A stretch of 64,000 bases of DNA from NCBI RefSeq assembly GCF_958295425.1, contig NC_081143.1, positions 19,630,686 through 19,694,685 of the forward strand, given 5' to 3'. Positions 21,201 through 32,180 of the stretch are shown here, in pieces (the first letter of the stretch is position 1; each line of letters opens with the position of its first letter). The notes under the pieces were generated by a model, which did not search any database, was not told the DNA's origin, and saw only the letters and a list, made by a program, of their open reading frames with translations. The DNA comes from Solea solea (taxonomy: Eukaryota; Chordata; Actinopteri; Pleuronectiformes; Soleidae). The position numbers and the translations under genes are program-made.

Positions 21201-23701
21201 TGTACGGTCAGATGGCTCTCAGTGTCCTGGTAATGGACACTGGTATGGGGTTCATGTTTGAGTATCAGTTTGGAAATCACTGACTGATCACTGATAGCAG
21301 AGCAGACTGAAGGCTGCGGGGCGTAAAATTAATCATGTGAGACGCCAGTTCCTGTGTGGCCGGTCGGTGATATCGATTAAACCATGACCCATTCTTTTAG
21401 CAGGCCATTTCTTTGAATGTTCTAATTAATGAAAATGTCTATTTATAAGCTGTAATGATGATGCAATTTCAAAGGAACCGTCCTTCATTTTATAACTGAG
21501 AAGCGACTGCCTGGAGCAAAATGGTGGACTAAATAACCAACTTCACCTTTCCTGGAATTCTCTTTGATAATTAGGTGCAGGATATACATACTAACGCCAG
21601 CCAAAAGCCAGGAAACAGAGAAAGAAGAAGAGGGACGACATGTGAATATTGATCCTGTCAGTGTTCAGATCACTAAATCAAAGGAGCATTCAATAATGCA
21701 GCGTAATTGATTAAGGAATATTTCACAAACATTGATGTATTGAGTGGCAGGCTGTGTCAGCCAGATGGACACCGTAGTTTAACTGATTAATTACTTGGCC
21801 GATTGGTTTATGTCATTATCTGATTCTTTTTTTTTTCTCCCGCCTCCACAGGGAGTGACAAAGTGACCCTGTCAGCACTTCTGCAGACAATTCCGGGGAA
21901 GGAGGTCACTATGTCCCAGAAGCAGAGGACTCCGATAAGAACGGCAGATCTATCATCCCTCACAGATCCATTATTATCAACTCAATTCATTTATTTATAC
22001 ATTGCCAAATCACAACATACATTATCTTAAGGTATGTTGCATGAAAAAAAAAAAAAAAAAAACAGTTCACATTAGACACACACAGTATATCTCGACACCA
22101 TTTAACTTTTTCGTTTCTTACTCTCTCACCTTCTCATGCACAAAAATCTATACTCTGATCAAATCTATGCAGCCCCTGTAATTCATCTTGCCTGCAGACG
22201 CAGCACACGAACACTCGTTCGCACTGAGGACACTCATGGATACTGTATAATGCATTCTCTAGCACCTTTACCATCACAACTGAATGCCTAAGCCAAACCC
22301 TAAAAAGGCCATTAATGTTGTGAGAACCAACCACAATGTCCACACGAAGATAGGTTTGAATCCACGTTTGCCCTCACAAACACACACACACATTGACTTC
22401 CTTTCATTTGGACAGCTTAAACAAAGCATCATCCTCAACCTTACCCATAACCATAATTCAAATCTTAGAATTATGGTCATTAGGACCATGTTTTTGCCTC
22501 CATGAGGACTACTGGTCCTGACAAGGTCAGGGTTTATGCCAAAAAAGGTCCTAAAGAGGTAAAAAAAAATAATAATTGTATAAAATATCCGCAGCAGGCT
22601 GGGTACAGACATACACATGCAAACACTCGCTCTGGTAAATGTATTCATAAAGTCTGCAGGCAGAGTGTTGAAAGACTTCTGCAGAGTAAAGCCGGCCTCC
22701 AATGCAGTGCAGTTGATTTAAGAATTCACAGAACTCGCGCACACACACACGTGCACGCACACACACAGCAACTATGCAGAGTGAGGCAGCGGTTGCATCC
22801 TCTGCATCCCAATGAGGAGCCCGTGCTCTGCTTTGACTCCACGCCCCAACCGTAACCAGCTATCACCTCTGAAGCCCGGACAGGAATCAGCTCATCGGCC
22901 GGTGCCACTTTGCTTTAGCGCACACCGAGCAACGAGGCTGAATTACAGAGCTATAATGAGAACTAATGAGTGGGCCAATAATCGCTGAGATCATATTCTT
23001 AAGGATAATACCCAAAGGCTTTAAAGGACAAAAGTAGCGTGAAAAAAACGTAGTCATTATTCCTGGCAAAATAGTTATTCTCCATCGCTCATGCCTCAAA
23101 TAACAGAAGCAGGAGTACTTGCACAGGAGGAGAGAACATGCAAACTCATCTAAAAGATGCATCAACATCAAAGTTTGGAAAAAAAAAGGACTGACATGAG
23201 AAGGTTTTCACTTGACAGGTGCAGAATTATGCATATCACTTCACCTAACTGCACTGCTGCTGCTGCCGCTGCTGCCAGTGTCCAATTTCATCTGCATCAG
23301 TGCAAACATCTGATGAGAATCATTTCAATAGGAACAGGAAAGTGGAGCAAAAAAAAAAACCCCAACAATGAGCAGGTTGCGATAATGCCTATCGTGGCGT
23401 TGTCAAAGACAAGGATGTCAGGATTTTTAATAAGTTATGATGTGACCTAAGGGATGTTTTAATAGACAGCTGCAGAGATGAGGAGAGAAGGAATGTGGTG
23501 GTTGATGTCTGAAGTCAGATGTGAAGGTCAGGGTGGATTATTTCTCCTCCGAGTCCCCATGACTGGGATAGCATTACAACAGCACTGCTGCCACTGATGG
23601 GCGAGCAGCTCTTTAAATCCTTTACACTGCAGTGCCGTTAAATCAACCCCCCGTCCGGCGGACTACTCACCTCCCATCGCAGCTTTCATTACAAAATTCA
23701 T
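10379..23701 (-). CDS. cplx2l: Complexin (cplx1/2 class), complete coding sequence in three exons
   Basis: Complexins are small cytosolic proteins that bind the assembled SNARE bundle at synapses and clamp or promote vesicle fusion. Minus-strand coding exons are 23701-23671 (31 nt), 12589-12411 (179 nt) and 10567-10379 (189 nt including TAG); phases join to give 132 residues, against 134 in mouse complexin 1/2. The start is [10 protein letters not shown]. The accessory and central helices follow ([20 protein letters not shown], then [12 protein letters not shown]). R49, R60, K70 and Y71 correspond to the SNARE-contacting mouse residues 48, 59, 69 and 70. The end [20 protein letters not shown] and [13 protein letters not shown] is the membrane-binding C-terminus of complexin 1/2. 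There is no CAAX box, which excludes cplx3/4. Assignment to the teleost paralogue cplx2l is tentative. The intron between the first two coding exons is about 11 kb. Confidence 0.93.
10568..12410 (-). other. cplx2l: Complexin intron 2
   Basis: This intron separates the central-helix exon from the C-terminal exon, with canonical GT (12410) and AG (10568-10569) ends on the minus strand. A dispersed-repeat terminus (AAAGGTCCAGTGTGTAAG) starts at 10659. I see no coding sequence or RNA gene. Confidence 0.75.
10659..10690 (+). repeat. Terminus of 'GGTCCAGTGTGTAA' dispersed repeat (copy 2)
   Basis: AAAGGTCCAGTGTGTAAG is the inverted complement of the ACACACTGGACCTTTT end at 15641-15656. This suggests the family has inverted termini. 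The far end of this copy could not be delimited. Confidence 0.5.
13160..13605. repeat. Probable non-autonomous DNA-transposon remnant
   Basis: The left side has CAGTTCGGTATGGTA and the right side, inverted, CAGTTTGGAACGGTA, giving imperfect inverted ends. The interior reads GCGTTTCCATTTGAAATAGTACC, then CCATTTTTCAGTACTCTTTCC. Target duplications were not convincing, so borders are approximate. Confidence 0.35.
13845..13960 (+). mobile_element. Degraded tRNA-derived SINE fragment
   Basis: TTGGGCTTGTAACCGGAGGATTG matches the head of the SINE at 8252, and GATGCAAATGCAGAGAG matches its 3' body. The middle is deleted and replaced by a GT tract. Confidence 0.55.
14100..14680. repeat. Purine-biased low-complexity block
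   Basis: The plus strand is strongly A/G-rich (GAGAGGGAGAGGAAGAAGGG-like runs, GGAGAAGGAGGAGAAGGG), with a short mixed interruption near 14190-14290. Its complement yields a 210-residue frame of S, L, F and P with no family resemblance, which is an artefact of the composition. Confidence 0.7.
15483..15656. repeat. Dispersed repeat with CCGCCATCTTG core and GGACCTTT end (copy 3)
   Basis: It begins CAAGGGCCTTG and contains GAGGCCGCCATCTTG (15501-15515). It ends CTACACACTGGACCTTTT, the inverse of the end at 10659. The same CAAGGGCCT-GAGGCCGCCATCTTG block occurs at 39008-39041, and a variant AGCCATCTTGCACC at 18423. Confidence 0.6.
17341..17365 (+). repeat. (TAAAA)5 microsatellite
   Basis: Five tandem TAAAA units. 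Confidence 0.9.
17960..18036 (+). repeat. 'GTGCCTTGAGATA' dispersed repeat end
   Basis: CAGTGCCTTGAGATACTGTATG followed by GTGATTTGGTGCTATACAAA. A related end is at 44712-44785 and an inverted one at 21978-22034. This word order is a familiar tail of teleost interspersed repeats; I cannot assign the class from sequence alone. Confidence 0.5.
18075..18333. repeat. Compound ATT/AAT/ATC microsatellite with internal duplication
   Basis: About 260 bases of ATT units switch to AAT units and back, with interspersed ATC/ATG and GTT. A block starting ATACCGTTGTTATCATT near 18171 is repeated as ATACCATTGTTATCATT near 18269, so part of the array duplicated as a unit. Poly-Ile and poly-Asn frames here are not genes. 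Confidence 0.9.
18729..18855. repeat. 22-bp minisatellite, about six units
   Basis: Each unit contains GACATcaagtATGTC followed by AGTCTAY, differing mainly by one C/T position. GACAT and ATGTC are inverse complements around a 5-base loop, so every unit can form a short hairpin. The period of 22 is not a multiple of three, which argues against protein coding. Confidence 0.92.
21978..22034 (-). repeat. 'GTGCCTTGAGATA' family, inverted copy
   Basis: CAATTCATTTATTTATACATTGCCAAATCACAACATACATTATCTTAAGG is the inverse of the tail seen at 17960 and 44712. A poly-A run follows at 22043-22063. Confidence 0.45.
22376..22568 (+). repeat. 'TTAGGACC' interspersed repeat (copy B)
   Basis: A CA tract is followed by CATTGACTTCCTTTCATTTGGACAGC, CATTAGGACC, CTCCATGAGGACTACTGGTCC, TGACAAGGTCAG and AGGTCCTAAAGAGGTAA. 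The blocks are in the same order as at 34875. Confidence 0.75.
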
Positions 23702-23755
23702 GATGAAGCAGTTCTGTGTTCTCTTCCTCCGGTGGTCACGTTGTCAAGGACAGAG
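23702..23755 (-). other. cplx2l: Complexin 5' untranslated part of first coding exon
   Basis: On the minus strand a pyrimidine tract and CAG (TCTGTCCCCTGGCTGCAG) end at 23756, so an acceptor would start the exon at 23755 and leave 54 noncoding bases before ATG. This implies at least one more 5' exon upstream, probably near 25 kb. The ATG has A at -3. Confidence 0.5.
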
Positions 23756-24980
23756 CTGCAGCCAGGGGACAGAGACACACAAGCTGTAACGGGTGTGATC
23801 ACCACTGTTTAAATCATTCATGTACAAGAGTTTGATGGGACGGGGGAAGGAGGAGGACCCCCGTTTGACAAAAGAAAGACCCACCAACGACCAAAAGATA
23901 ACCACAATATCTTCATATACATTTAGAATATTTCATTGTACTTCCTTTGTAGTGTGACTTTAATTACCAACGCGAAGGAATGAAAAATGGAGTTAAAATA
24001 GCTTCACGCCCTCCAGTACCACACCACGTCCCGAGTTATGCTGGGGCACCTGCGCCCCCGATTTACAACCACACTCCATCTTGTGTGTGTTTATGCTGAC
24101 GCTGCCTGACCACCTGTGATGTATCATCGTGGAAATGACCTCAAGAATACAAGTACATTCAAGGAAAATGGGGGGCAAACAAAGGGAGCGTCACATACGA
24201 GCAGGTGGAGACGAGGATTGTGTCAGTACACAATCTGCAAGAGCTACTTGACAAGACAAAGGTGTTTTTTTTTGTTTTGTTTTTTCTCGTTTTCTTTTTT
24301 TTCTTCCAGTACATTATAGAACTCTCATGTGTGTTTTGTATAAGTTAAGATTTGACCTAATCCCCATAATCATTCTGTTGTGTTTCACTTGGGTCTTACT
24401 GTGATTCTGTGGCTGCTTCACGGCGAATTGATGTCACTTTGTGCACATGTAAAAGTGCATGTCTGGGGTGAGTTTTCAGACCATACAGGGTAATCATACA
24501 TGAAAATATTATCTCTATCATATGATGTGTGGAGTTGGGTGCAAAGCCAAAACCAAGTTTGTAGAGCCTTAATGCACAAGTAGGCTTCTTTTAAGCCCAC
24601 GGTTAGTTTTGCATCTGAAGAGAAGAGGCATGCAGGGGAAAAGAATCTCTTAAAAACTTAGTGTCATTACAGATTCGTCTGTGTATGTGTGTGTGTTTTA
24701 TTATTATTATTATTATTATTATTTTTGTGAAGATGATGATTGTTATTCATTTCATTCACCCAAAGTCGAATCTGCACCGTCTTTAAATCGTTTCCTGCTC
24801 CCCTTCCTCCTCACCATCATCATCTGCAGCAGCAGCATCACTTTCTCCTCACGTGAACCCTTCCACTATTAACTCACTGCACCTGCTGCGGCTGCAGTGA
24901 ATTTCGTCGCTATTACAGTGATGGAGCCTTCCAGTATCTACACTATTACACTTATTTCTGCGCCCACTGTAACCTCCATG
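23756..24980 (-). other. cplx2l: Upstream region of complexin, probable 5' UTR intron
   Basis: Nothing coding was seen. The interval has T-runs near 24265-24303, a TTA microsatellite (24698-24722) and otherwise ordinary sequence. Confidence 0.4.
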
Positions 24981-24989
24981 CATGTACCC

Positions 24990-25480
24990 TGAGTCCAGAA
25001 GTCTGTTCTCTGCATGCACACGCGGTTGCGATGTAGCCTATGAGGGGAAGGAAGCATCAGCATCTTGCACCAAGTGCACGAGCCCCCATCACCATCTCCA
25101 TCCCGTCCCGTTACAGTAAAGCTGCTCACCAGCATCAGTGTCTCACAGATTGTACGAACATGGTTTACCTTGTTCGGATCCTCCTCCTCCTCCAAGTCTT
25201 TTTTATCCAAGCCTCGTTGCAGCAGCAGTGTAACAACCACCTTTATTTCTCCGCCTCGTCGGGCAGAAAGGAAACACAAGTTGTGCGTGTGTAAAAAAAA
25301 GGTGGGGGAACACTCTGTCTCTCTCTCTCTCTGTGTTTCTCTGGCTCTCAGTTTGCAGACATTCCGGGCTGCAGCGGCGGAGGAAGAGACTGTATTTCTG
25401 CAGGAGGAGATGAGAGCGAGCAGAGAGAGGGGGAGGGAGGGAGTGCATGACTGTTATATCACCCTAAAGTGAGGCTTTCT
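24990..25480 (-). promoter_or_regulatory. cplx2l: Candidate complexin promoter / 5' exon region
   Basis: This block is richer in G+C than its surroundings and contains CT/GA repeats (25310-25335) and a CGGCGG patch (25374-25380). It precedes the A/T- and repeat-dominated intergenic zone. It lies upstream of the implied 5' splice junction at 23755. Assignment is by position and composition only. Confidence 0.3.
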
Positions 25481-25714
25481 CCTTAGTTTCCACAGATAAT
25501 CAATAGAAAACGAATTAGATATATATATATATTTAAAAGTGCCTTAAAAGTTATGATTGTAGCAAAAGACCAAGTGCAAGAAAAAACAAAATATTCAACC
25601 CCCCTTTTCTCATGCACATTTTGTTTATTTATTTTACTTATTTCTTGTATAATACATTGCTTTATTAAAATGCTAAATGAGTATATACATTTTTTTTATT
25701 TAAAGTATTTTAAT

Positions 25715-25716
<2 letters not shown>

Positions 25717-25745
<29 letters not shown>
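25717..25745 (+). repeat. (AC)n microsatellite
   Basis: About 14 AC units. Confidence 0.95.
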
Positions 25746-25749
<4 letters not shown>

Positions 25750-26640
25750 AAAAGGTTAAATAATAGATACAGTGCAGAAAGAGACAGTAAATACTTAAAC
25801 TCCATCATTTAACCTGCATAATCTTGAATGAAGGAGCAGATGATACATGGGACACTGTGATCGGTGCATCGTTCTAACATGGACCAACATGTGAAGGTCG
25901 ATGTCAAAGGAAGATGACCTTCCCAAAAATATGTGACATTATTTTTTTTTTCCCTTTATGTGTACATTTAAAGCATCATAGTATAGACTTTTTAACACTA
26001 GTGGCAGCACATCAAGCTGAAGTCGCAGTGTCAGCAAAAAAAACAAGTTTCCCGTTTACAAGTCCAGCAGATGCAGATAAATGTCAGTATTCATGTGGGG
26101 TCATTATCTTTATCCATAGTAATTTTTGCTTTTCGGTTTCGTTTGTGCCAATGTCCGATCAATTATCGTCGTACTCTGTGGCCGCGTAACGGCCGTCTAT
26201 CTTCAGCACCTTAAAGCCTGTTGTTTAGTGCTGAGCAGGTGGTTTATGTTGGCTTTTTGCTGACGGCGGCTTGCTGTGTTTAAATAAAAACAAGCTGATG
26301 AGAGCAGGGAGAGTGAAGTGACACAATGGTGTTGTGTGCTGTAAAAACAAAACAATGAGCTGAAAAAATGCTAAATACTATAGGCTTCAAAATCTGTGTG
26401 TATGTGTGTGTGTAGGATCTATACTGCCGTTTAATGTCAGCTCTCTCTAGATTTGATAATTAAGATGGAAAGGACTGATGCTGCTAATGAACTACTCACC
26501 TGTTGTATTTCCAGTCAGTGAATTGCCAGGAAGGTGATGGTGTTGCAACAAATTACAACACGCATAATGACCAGAACCTGCAGTGTGTATACCATGCATC
26601 ATCATAAACACAAATAGCAATTGGGTAACATAGTGTCATG

Positions 26641-27000
26641 ATCCTAACCTGGACCTTAGTTTTACTTCAAGTGTTTTGATTTATTTAGACTACATTTGGA
26701 CTTTCATTTTCCAGGTTTGGTTTGAGTTTTATTTTTGTCTTGTAGTTATTGGTGTGGCTTTCCTCTTTTATTTTGACACACCCTGTTTGTATTGCATACT
26801 CACCTCTTGTCTTGTGCTTTCCCACCTTTTAGATGACTTGCCCCACTCTAATTACTTTCACCTGTGTCTAGTTGTCTCTCCCTAGTGTGTATATATACTT
26901 GCCCCTGTCCCTTTGTTCTCGGTTGGATTGTCTGTTTTGCTCCATATTTTGCTGTCATTTTGCCTGCACTTGGATCCTACGTCACAATCTTGAAACGTGG
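26641..27000 (+). repeat. T-rich interspersed repeat (unclassified)
   Basis: A T-rich segment with CACCTGTGTCTAGTTGTCTC, then CCTAGTGTGTATATATA and TTGGATTGTCTGTTTTGCTCC. The style recalls a common teleost repeat that carries a TATA-like word, possibly an LTR. A looser relative may lie at 33840-34120. No paired LTR was found. Confidence 0.3.
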
Positions 27001-27019
27001 TAAGTCACTTAATCAGTCA

Positions 27020-27560
27020 GTATGTTCACATGCACAGTTTATTCGAGCTAAGGCCATAGTCTGACTAAGACAGGCAGTCCGACAACTTGTACATCTACGT
27101 CTACGTCTGACTCCTCCTCCTGCTTATAGAGGAAGACTGAATCTTCCTCATTGTTTCCTGTAGAACTTAATGTCCCAAACAGTGAACGGCGAAATGGACA
27201 GCGAGATGAATCATGCTGTGGTTCCGTATGTTTCTGCTGTACATGTTAATCGTGATACAAATTAGATGGAGCATGACTCGCTGTATGATTTCCGGGAACA
27301 GTACTGCAGTTTGTACGTTGTCTCCTTCTACTTCTGGGTTAAAGACCGGGGAGGATATTTTGGTGCTTGTGCAGAACGCCATCTCCAACTCCATGTCTAA
27401 CCCAGTGCATACATGCAGGAGTAATCGGACTATGATTTGCTTTATCCAGGTATGTTAGTCCGACTAAGACTAGCTCGATTTTAGTCTGACTAACATACCA
27501 AATTATTGTCTTATACGACTGAAATCAGACTTTTATCATGCATGTAAACGCAGTGTTACT
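27020..27560. repeat. Probable MITE with repeated TTAGTCYGACTAA motif
   Basis: The left end CACATGCACAG and the inverse of the right end (TTTACATGCATGATAAAAGTC) are loosely complementary. AGTC(T/C)GACTAA occurs near 27057, 27449 and 27482, partly inverted. No clear target duplication was found. Confidence 0.35.
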
Positions 27561-28261
27561 TTGCGTAATAATTGTAATATTTCTACTGTTACGTAATTTT
27601 TAATCCTTACACATCTCGTTACTGAGTAGTTATTATTGAGACTGATTGTTAAAGCTATCTTAAAAGACAACTGACCACTAGGGGGCCAAAAGATTTCCAA
27701 AATAAAGCATACAGCTACTAACAGCTAATGTGCCATTAACTTTAGATGCTATGGATCCCAAACAAATACTATTCCCATTGGCAGCATGACCAATGTCAAA
27801 TCAATGGTCAAATGTCTAATCAACAATGCGACATTCATCACTTTAACCTGCTCTTGTTTCTGATGCTAACCTCAAACACTAGCACTAAAATAATGCTTTT
27901 CTGCCCTTTCAAAAGCTTTTACAGTCCTTGTTGCACATGGTGAGGCAGTCAGGCCGAGAGAGTAAGAGCACGCAGAGGGCTGAGGGGAGCTCAAACTGCT
28001 CCCATCTCCCATCAATTAATCAAGACATAGGAGGCTATGTGGCTGTGTCCGGTCAACATACTCTGGCACAAGCATCCATCACCTTGTTGGGAGCATAGAA
28101 AGGCTTTGAAACAACTGCAGGACACTCTCGTGCACACACCCCTGCACAGCCTTTGGGTGTTTATGTCCTCTAACTGTCTCCTGTCACTTCTGTCATATAA
28201 TGTAGTTTCATTTTATAAATGATTATGATTAATAGTCTCTTGGTTTTACATGACAACAGGT

Positions 28262-28320
28262 TTAGTCATTCATTTGGCAGACATTTTTATCTAAAGCAGC
28301 TTTAGAGTGATCACCATATT
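28262..28320 (+). repeat. 'CATTTRGCAGAC' dispersed repeat core (copy 1)
   Basis: CATTTGGCAGACATTTTTATCTAAAGC matches CATTTAGCAGACGCTTTTATCCAAAGC at 31148. The core is very common in teleost genomes. Confidence 0.6.
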
Positions 28321-28447
28321 AAGGTTACAATGTAAAAGGGAACATTCAATGTTAATAGAAAACATTCAATAAAAACTACAATTTTTAGCACTGTGGCTTA
28401 ACAAGCGACCATCAGGAAAGTCTAATCAGGAATTAGTTATTTAGTTA

Positions 28448-28859
28448 TAGGGATGGGAATCGATATTGGTCAGTATCGGTTTTGGTCCAATACTGGTTAA
28501 ACTCAGTGGATCGGATATCGGACAGATAAAGATGTAAAATCTCATACAATCCAAAAATCTATATTGCATATATATTGCATGCTTCACTATGCACAGACTG
28601 TAAATAAATGTAAATAAAAATCAGCAAAAGCATTTTTGCTGAGTCATGTTTGGGCTGTTTATTTCTCCTTGTTGGGAGGAGAACATTTGTTACACCGCTG
28701 GAGAATGATGTCTTTGAAATGACTCAGCACAAATGTGTTGTTAACAGCTTCATAGTTCATAAATGGTCTGAAAAGACCGTATCGGACTAATATCAGTAGA
28801 TACTCAAGTTTGTGATATTGGTATCGGACACAATAAAAGTGGTATTCGTCCCATCTCTA
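28448..28859. mobile_element. hAT-like MITE, 412 bp (copy 1)
   Basis: The left end TAGGGATGGGAATCG and inverted right end TAGAGATGGGACGAAT form the terminal inverted repeats. The flanks TTTAGTTA (28440-28447) and GTTAGTTA (28860-28867) agree at 7 of 8 positions, consistent with an old 8-bp target duplication. The interior repeats ATCGGAT/TATCGGAC words. No transposase frame is present. Confidence 0.7.
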
Positions 28860-30240
28860 GTTAGTTAGAGGTGGTAAGAGATTCTAGAGGGAAGGTGTTT
28901 TTGTAAGAGATGTGGCCTCAAGATAGAGATATAGATAGAGAGAGAGAGAGACTCCGCTGTTTTAATAGTCTGAGGGACTGTTTCCACCATCGGGGATCCA
29001 TGGTGTGTGCAGGAAGGGCAGTGCGAGGAAGGACACTGTCTCCTCCAATGAATCCCATTTTTTAAGGTTAAGGACATTTATGCTCTTGACCCATATCCAT
29101 TGTATTAATTATTTTCATTAATTATTATTTTTTTGTTTACTCTGACAACGGGAATGCTGCATTCTGTGGCTATATTTAATTTCTTAATTTCCTGCAGCAT
29201 GTGGCTACCAAGTAATGATTCCCCATGAATAGATGCCAAAATAGGGGAAGAAATGTTACAAATTGTTTCCCTGAGCTAAAGAACACACTCTGAATGTGTG
29301 GCATCCTATGAAATACACAAACACTGACTGCCCTTTGATAACAGTATTTGCATTTTACTCCAAAATAAATGGCTGAGCTCCACAGGGACAGCATGCCATT
29401 CAAAAAAAGGGCAAATTAGCATAGTGTTTGCAGTCACATGAAAACACTGTAGTGCTGGTTTTCATGCTCTAGTCAAGCTTCTTTGAGTCAGTACAACATT
29501 TACAATGCATTGCTATTACTGGAAAATCTTTGTTTCATATGAGGGTTCAGACATTCGATTATGGAGCTACTTTGAGACAGGATCTGGCACACGACCAAAA
29601 ATGTGGTTCAATTATAAAACTGCCTCTTCAAATTCCAACATTGAAACATGATTTAATTTTTTTAATGCTAATGTTGAAACACACTTATATAAAATTAAAT
29701 GTACAAAACACTATTTAAAATGAATCTATTGATTTACCTGGCTTTGCACACTGGGGCACAGTTATGTTGGAATAGGAAAGGAACTTCCTCAAACTGTTGC
29801 CACAAAGTTGGAAGCATAACAAAATGCCTTGGTATGCTAAAGCGTTAACATTGTCCTTTATATAAGGGGCCTAGCCCAAAGCCTGATTGAAACTCATGAA
29901 TTCAATATTTAAAGATGGGGTGGGAGATTATTTTCTGGAGCATTTTTTTTTTTACTGTATTGCTTAAAATCCTCCCAACACCCCGATTGTAACCAATTAA
30001 AAAAAATGTAATCACCTGTGGAGCGGACAGGCCAGTAAAAACACCATCCAATCATAATGAACGGTCCAAATTAATTAATTGGATAAAGAAATGTTGCCAA
30101 CAATGGGTGTTGGTTGCCAAGAGAAATGTTTTTTAGAAGAAAAAGAAAAAGGCTGATGCAGAGCGATCCAAGACCAGAGTAAACATTGGTGCTGTAAGCC
30201 CAGAAGGGCTGCAAGGTGATGCCACGGTGACACTGTACAG

Positions 30241-30334
30241 TACAGTACATACATACACATATATATATGTATGTATGTATATGTATGTATGTATATGTGT
30301 ATATATGGACATGTATACAGTATATAAATATATA

Positions 30335-30371
<37 letters not shown>

Positions 30372-30420
30372 ATATATATATATATATATATACACACAGT
30401 ATGTATGTATGTATGTGTAC
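30241..30420. repeat. (ATGT)n / (AT)n compound microsatellite
   Basis: About 180 bases of ATGT, AT and GT units. Frames across it encode only Tyr/Ile/His/Cys strings and are not genes. Confidence 0.92.
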
Positions 30421-31140
30421 TGCACCACCATCTTTAGCCTAATTGTGTGTGTTGTGCTGTTGCAGTATATTGTATTGTAGGACTAGTGGCGTCTTTGTTC
30501 AGCGGAAACTGAGACTCCCCTGTGAACCATTGCATTGTGAGGATGACAAAATGGGATGTCCCAGTCAGTGACGACCTTCTGTGACTTCAGAGTGCGTGTC
30601 TCAAATAACTGAGGCACAGTGCTTGTGTTAGTGCAGCTTACAATATTGATAATTTCACAGAGTAGCCCTTCATCTTTGTTCTCAGGCGTTTAAGCTCGAC
30701 ATTGTCAGAATTTCCTGTACTTACTCCTGGGCCATATTCCTCCATCTGAAGGGCACTGTGGCCTCTGTCAGGCTCCTCTGTGAAGTCAGAGGGGAGGAGT
30801 CATTAGCTCTGGGCATTAGTCTGCTGTCAGTCATGCCTGCTGTGCTCTGAGGTCCCCAGGGACACTGGAAGTGCTAAAGGAGGAGGTGAAAAGAGGGAGG
30901 GAGGGAAAGGAGTCAGAGGGAGTGCGTGTGCGTGTGTGTGTGTGTCCGTCCATCAAACCGAAGACCTCTGAAGTCCCAGACAGAAGGAGGTGTGTACTGC
31001 TGCAATGCGTAAAGGCATCGAAGCTTCGTGCAGTGTGCAGACTGACTGACTTGAAAGGCTGAATGACTTGTTGACCGACCGTATCAGGTACATATACCCT
31101 TTATATGTAACGTATACCATTTATGTGTTACATTACATTA

Positions 31141-31200
31141 TTACATTACATGTCATTTAGCAGACGCTTTTATCCAAAGCGACTTACAATAAGTGCATTT
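31141..31200 (+). repeat. 'CATTTAGCAGAC' dispersed repeat core (copy 2)
   Basis: ATTTAGCAGACGCTTTTATCCAAAGCGACTTACAATAAGTGCATTT is the better preserved of two copies; compare 28262. Confidence 0.65.
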
Positions 31201-31539
31201 AAACATTTGGGTACAAATAAGATCTAGAAGTAAGTAAGAGCTGTTTCCTAACAACACAGTTTGTGCACTCTAGGTCTAGTGGAGGGTTAATCTATAGGAG
31301 TTACTCATGCAAAACAGAATTCAAACAACAGTTGTATAAAATTAATATTAGATCAATTAATAAAACAACAATAGTGATGTTGGTGGGTAAGCCATGCTGA
31401 AGCCAGTTGCTGGTGTTCGATTACTTACAGTATATGGGCCAGGGATGAAGCCTCTGTTTGTGAACTATTGGTGCAACAATCAGAAGTCAAACCGAAAGTC
31501 TTTTATAATTTAACAGCTGAGAGCAAACTCCCCCAAGTT

Positions 31540-31770
31540 TTAAGACTTTATTAATCCCAAACTGTGAAATTGGAGTGCAGCAGCAGCAAGACACACAATA
31601 TACATAGAATAACAATAGAAGAGAATAACAATATAAAAATATGGACATGAAATGAATGAAATTGTATGTACATAACCTAGGGCTGAGGAGTGTAATGAAT
31701 AATTAATACGTAGGAAACTGAATTGTAAAGTGCATAGATTAAACGGTAGGGTGTACGGCATTCATGAAGT
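31540..31770 (-). repeat. LINE 3'-tail-like fragment
   Basis: ACTTTATTAATCCCAAACTG resembles the inverse of the SINE/LINE tail AAGGGGATTAATAAAGT seen at 43575-43600. This suggests a reverse-oriented fragment of the partner LINE or SINE tail. The remainder is degraded. Confidence 0.4.
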
Positions 31771-31824
31771 TTTGCAGAATCTCATCTGTAAGACTCAGGT
31801 ATCCCTGTCCTGTGTGTTGGGGAT

Positions 31825-32180
31825 GAGCTGATATGATTCTCAATATCAGTATCTGTATCTGTCCAACACAGGTCACTGGATCAGATATTGGAAAAAGAGA
31901 AATTGTTCCAATATGATCTAAAGCCCCTGAATTTCACAAAAAAATGCTTCACTAAAAATTTACAAATGTGGTTGGTTTATTTCCTCTTGTTATAGCGTTG
32001 GAGCGTTATGTTTTTTAATGGACTGTCATGGCTATAGGTGGTAAATGTGTCAGCACAGGTGTGTGGTTATCAACTTGGTTGATTAAAAGATGAAAAAACG
32101 ACTGAATCCGAATTATATTGTATATTGTTTGATACTAACTGTCAGTATCAGAAAAGAGTAAACTGGTATCCCTGGTATGT
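31825..32180. mobile_element. Diverged relative of the 28448 hAT-like MITE (copy 2)
   Basis: It shares ordered words with 28448-28859: ATATCAGTATC, CACTGGATCAGATATTGG, AAATGCTTCACT, TTTATTTCCTCTTGTT and a closing AGTATC. Ends are too decayed to define a target duplication. Confidence 0.45.

Larger units (their letters stand above)
12590..23670 (-). other. cplx2l: Complexin intron 1 (large)
   Basis: An approximately 11-kb intron with no supported internal gene. It contains several interspersed repeats, a 0.5-kb purine-biased block, a compound ATT microsatellite, a 22-bp minisatellite and short simple repeats, listed separately. The rest is unremarkable A/T-rich sequence. Confidence 0.75.

Noticed and set aside
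22274..22702. 142-residue minus-strand frame
   Set aside because: It overlaps a dispersed repeat and CA tracts in a complexin intron, with no splice or family support.
27213..27458. Overlapping plus- and minus-strand frames (~80 residues each) in the intergenic region
   Set aside because: They lie inside a probable MITE with inverted ends, and no recognisable domain was found on either strand.
30071..30442. Tyr/Ile/His/Thr repeat frames on both strands
   Set aside because: Products of an ATGT/AT microsatellite.
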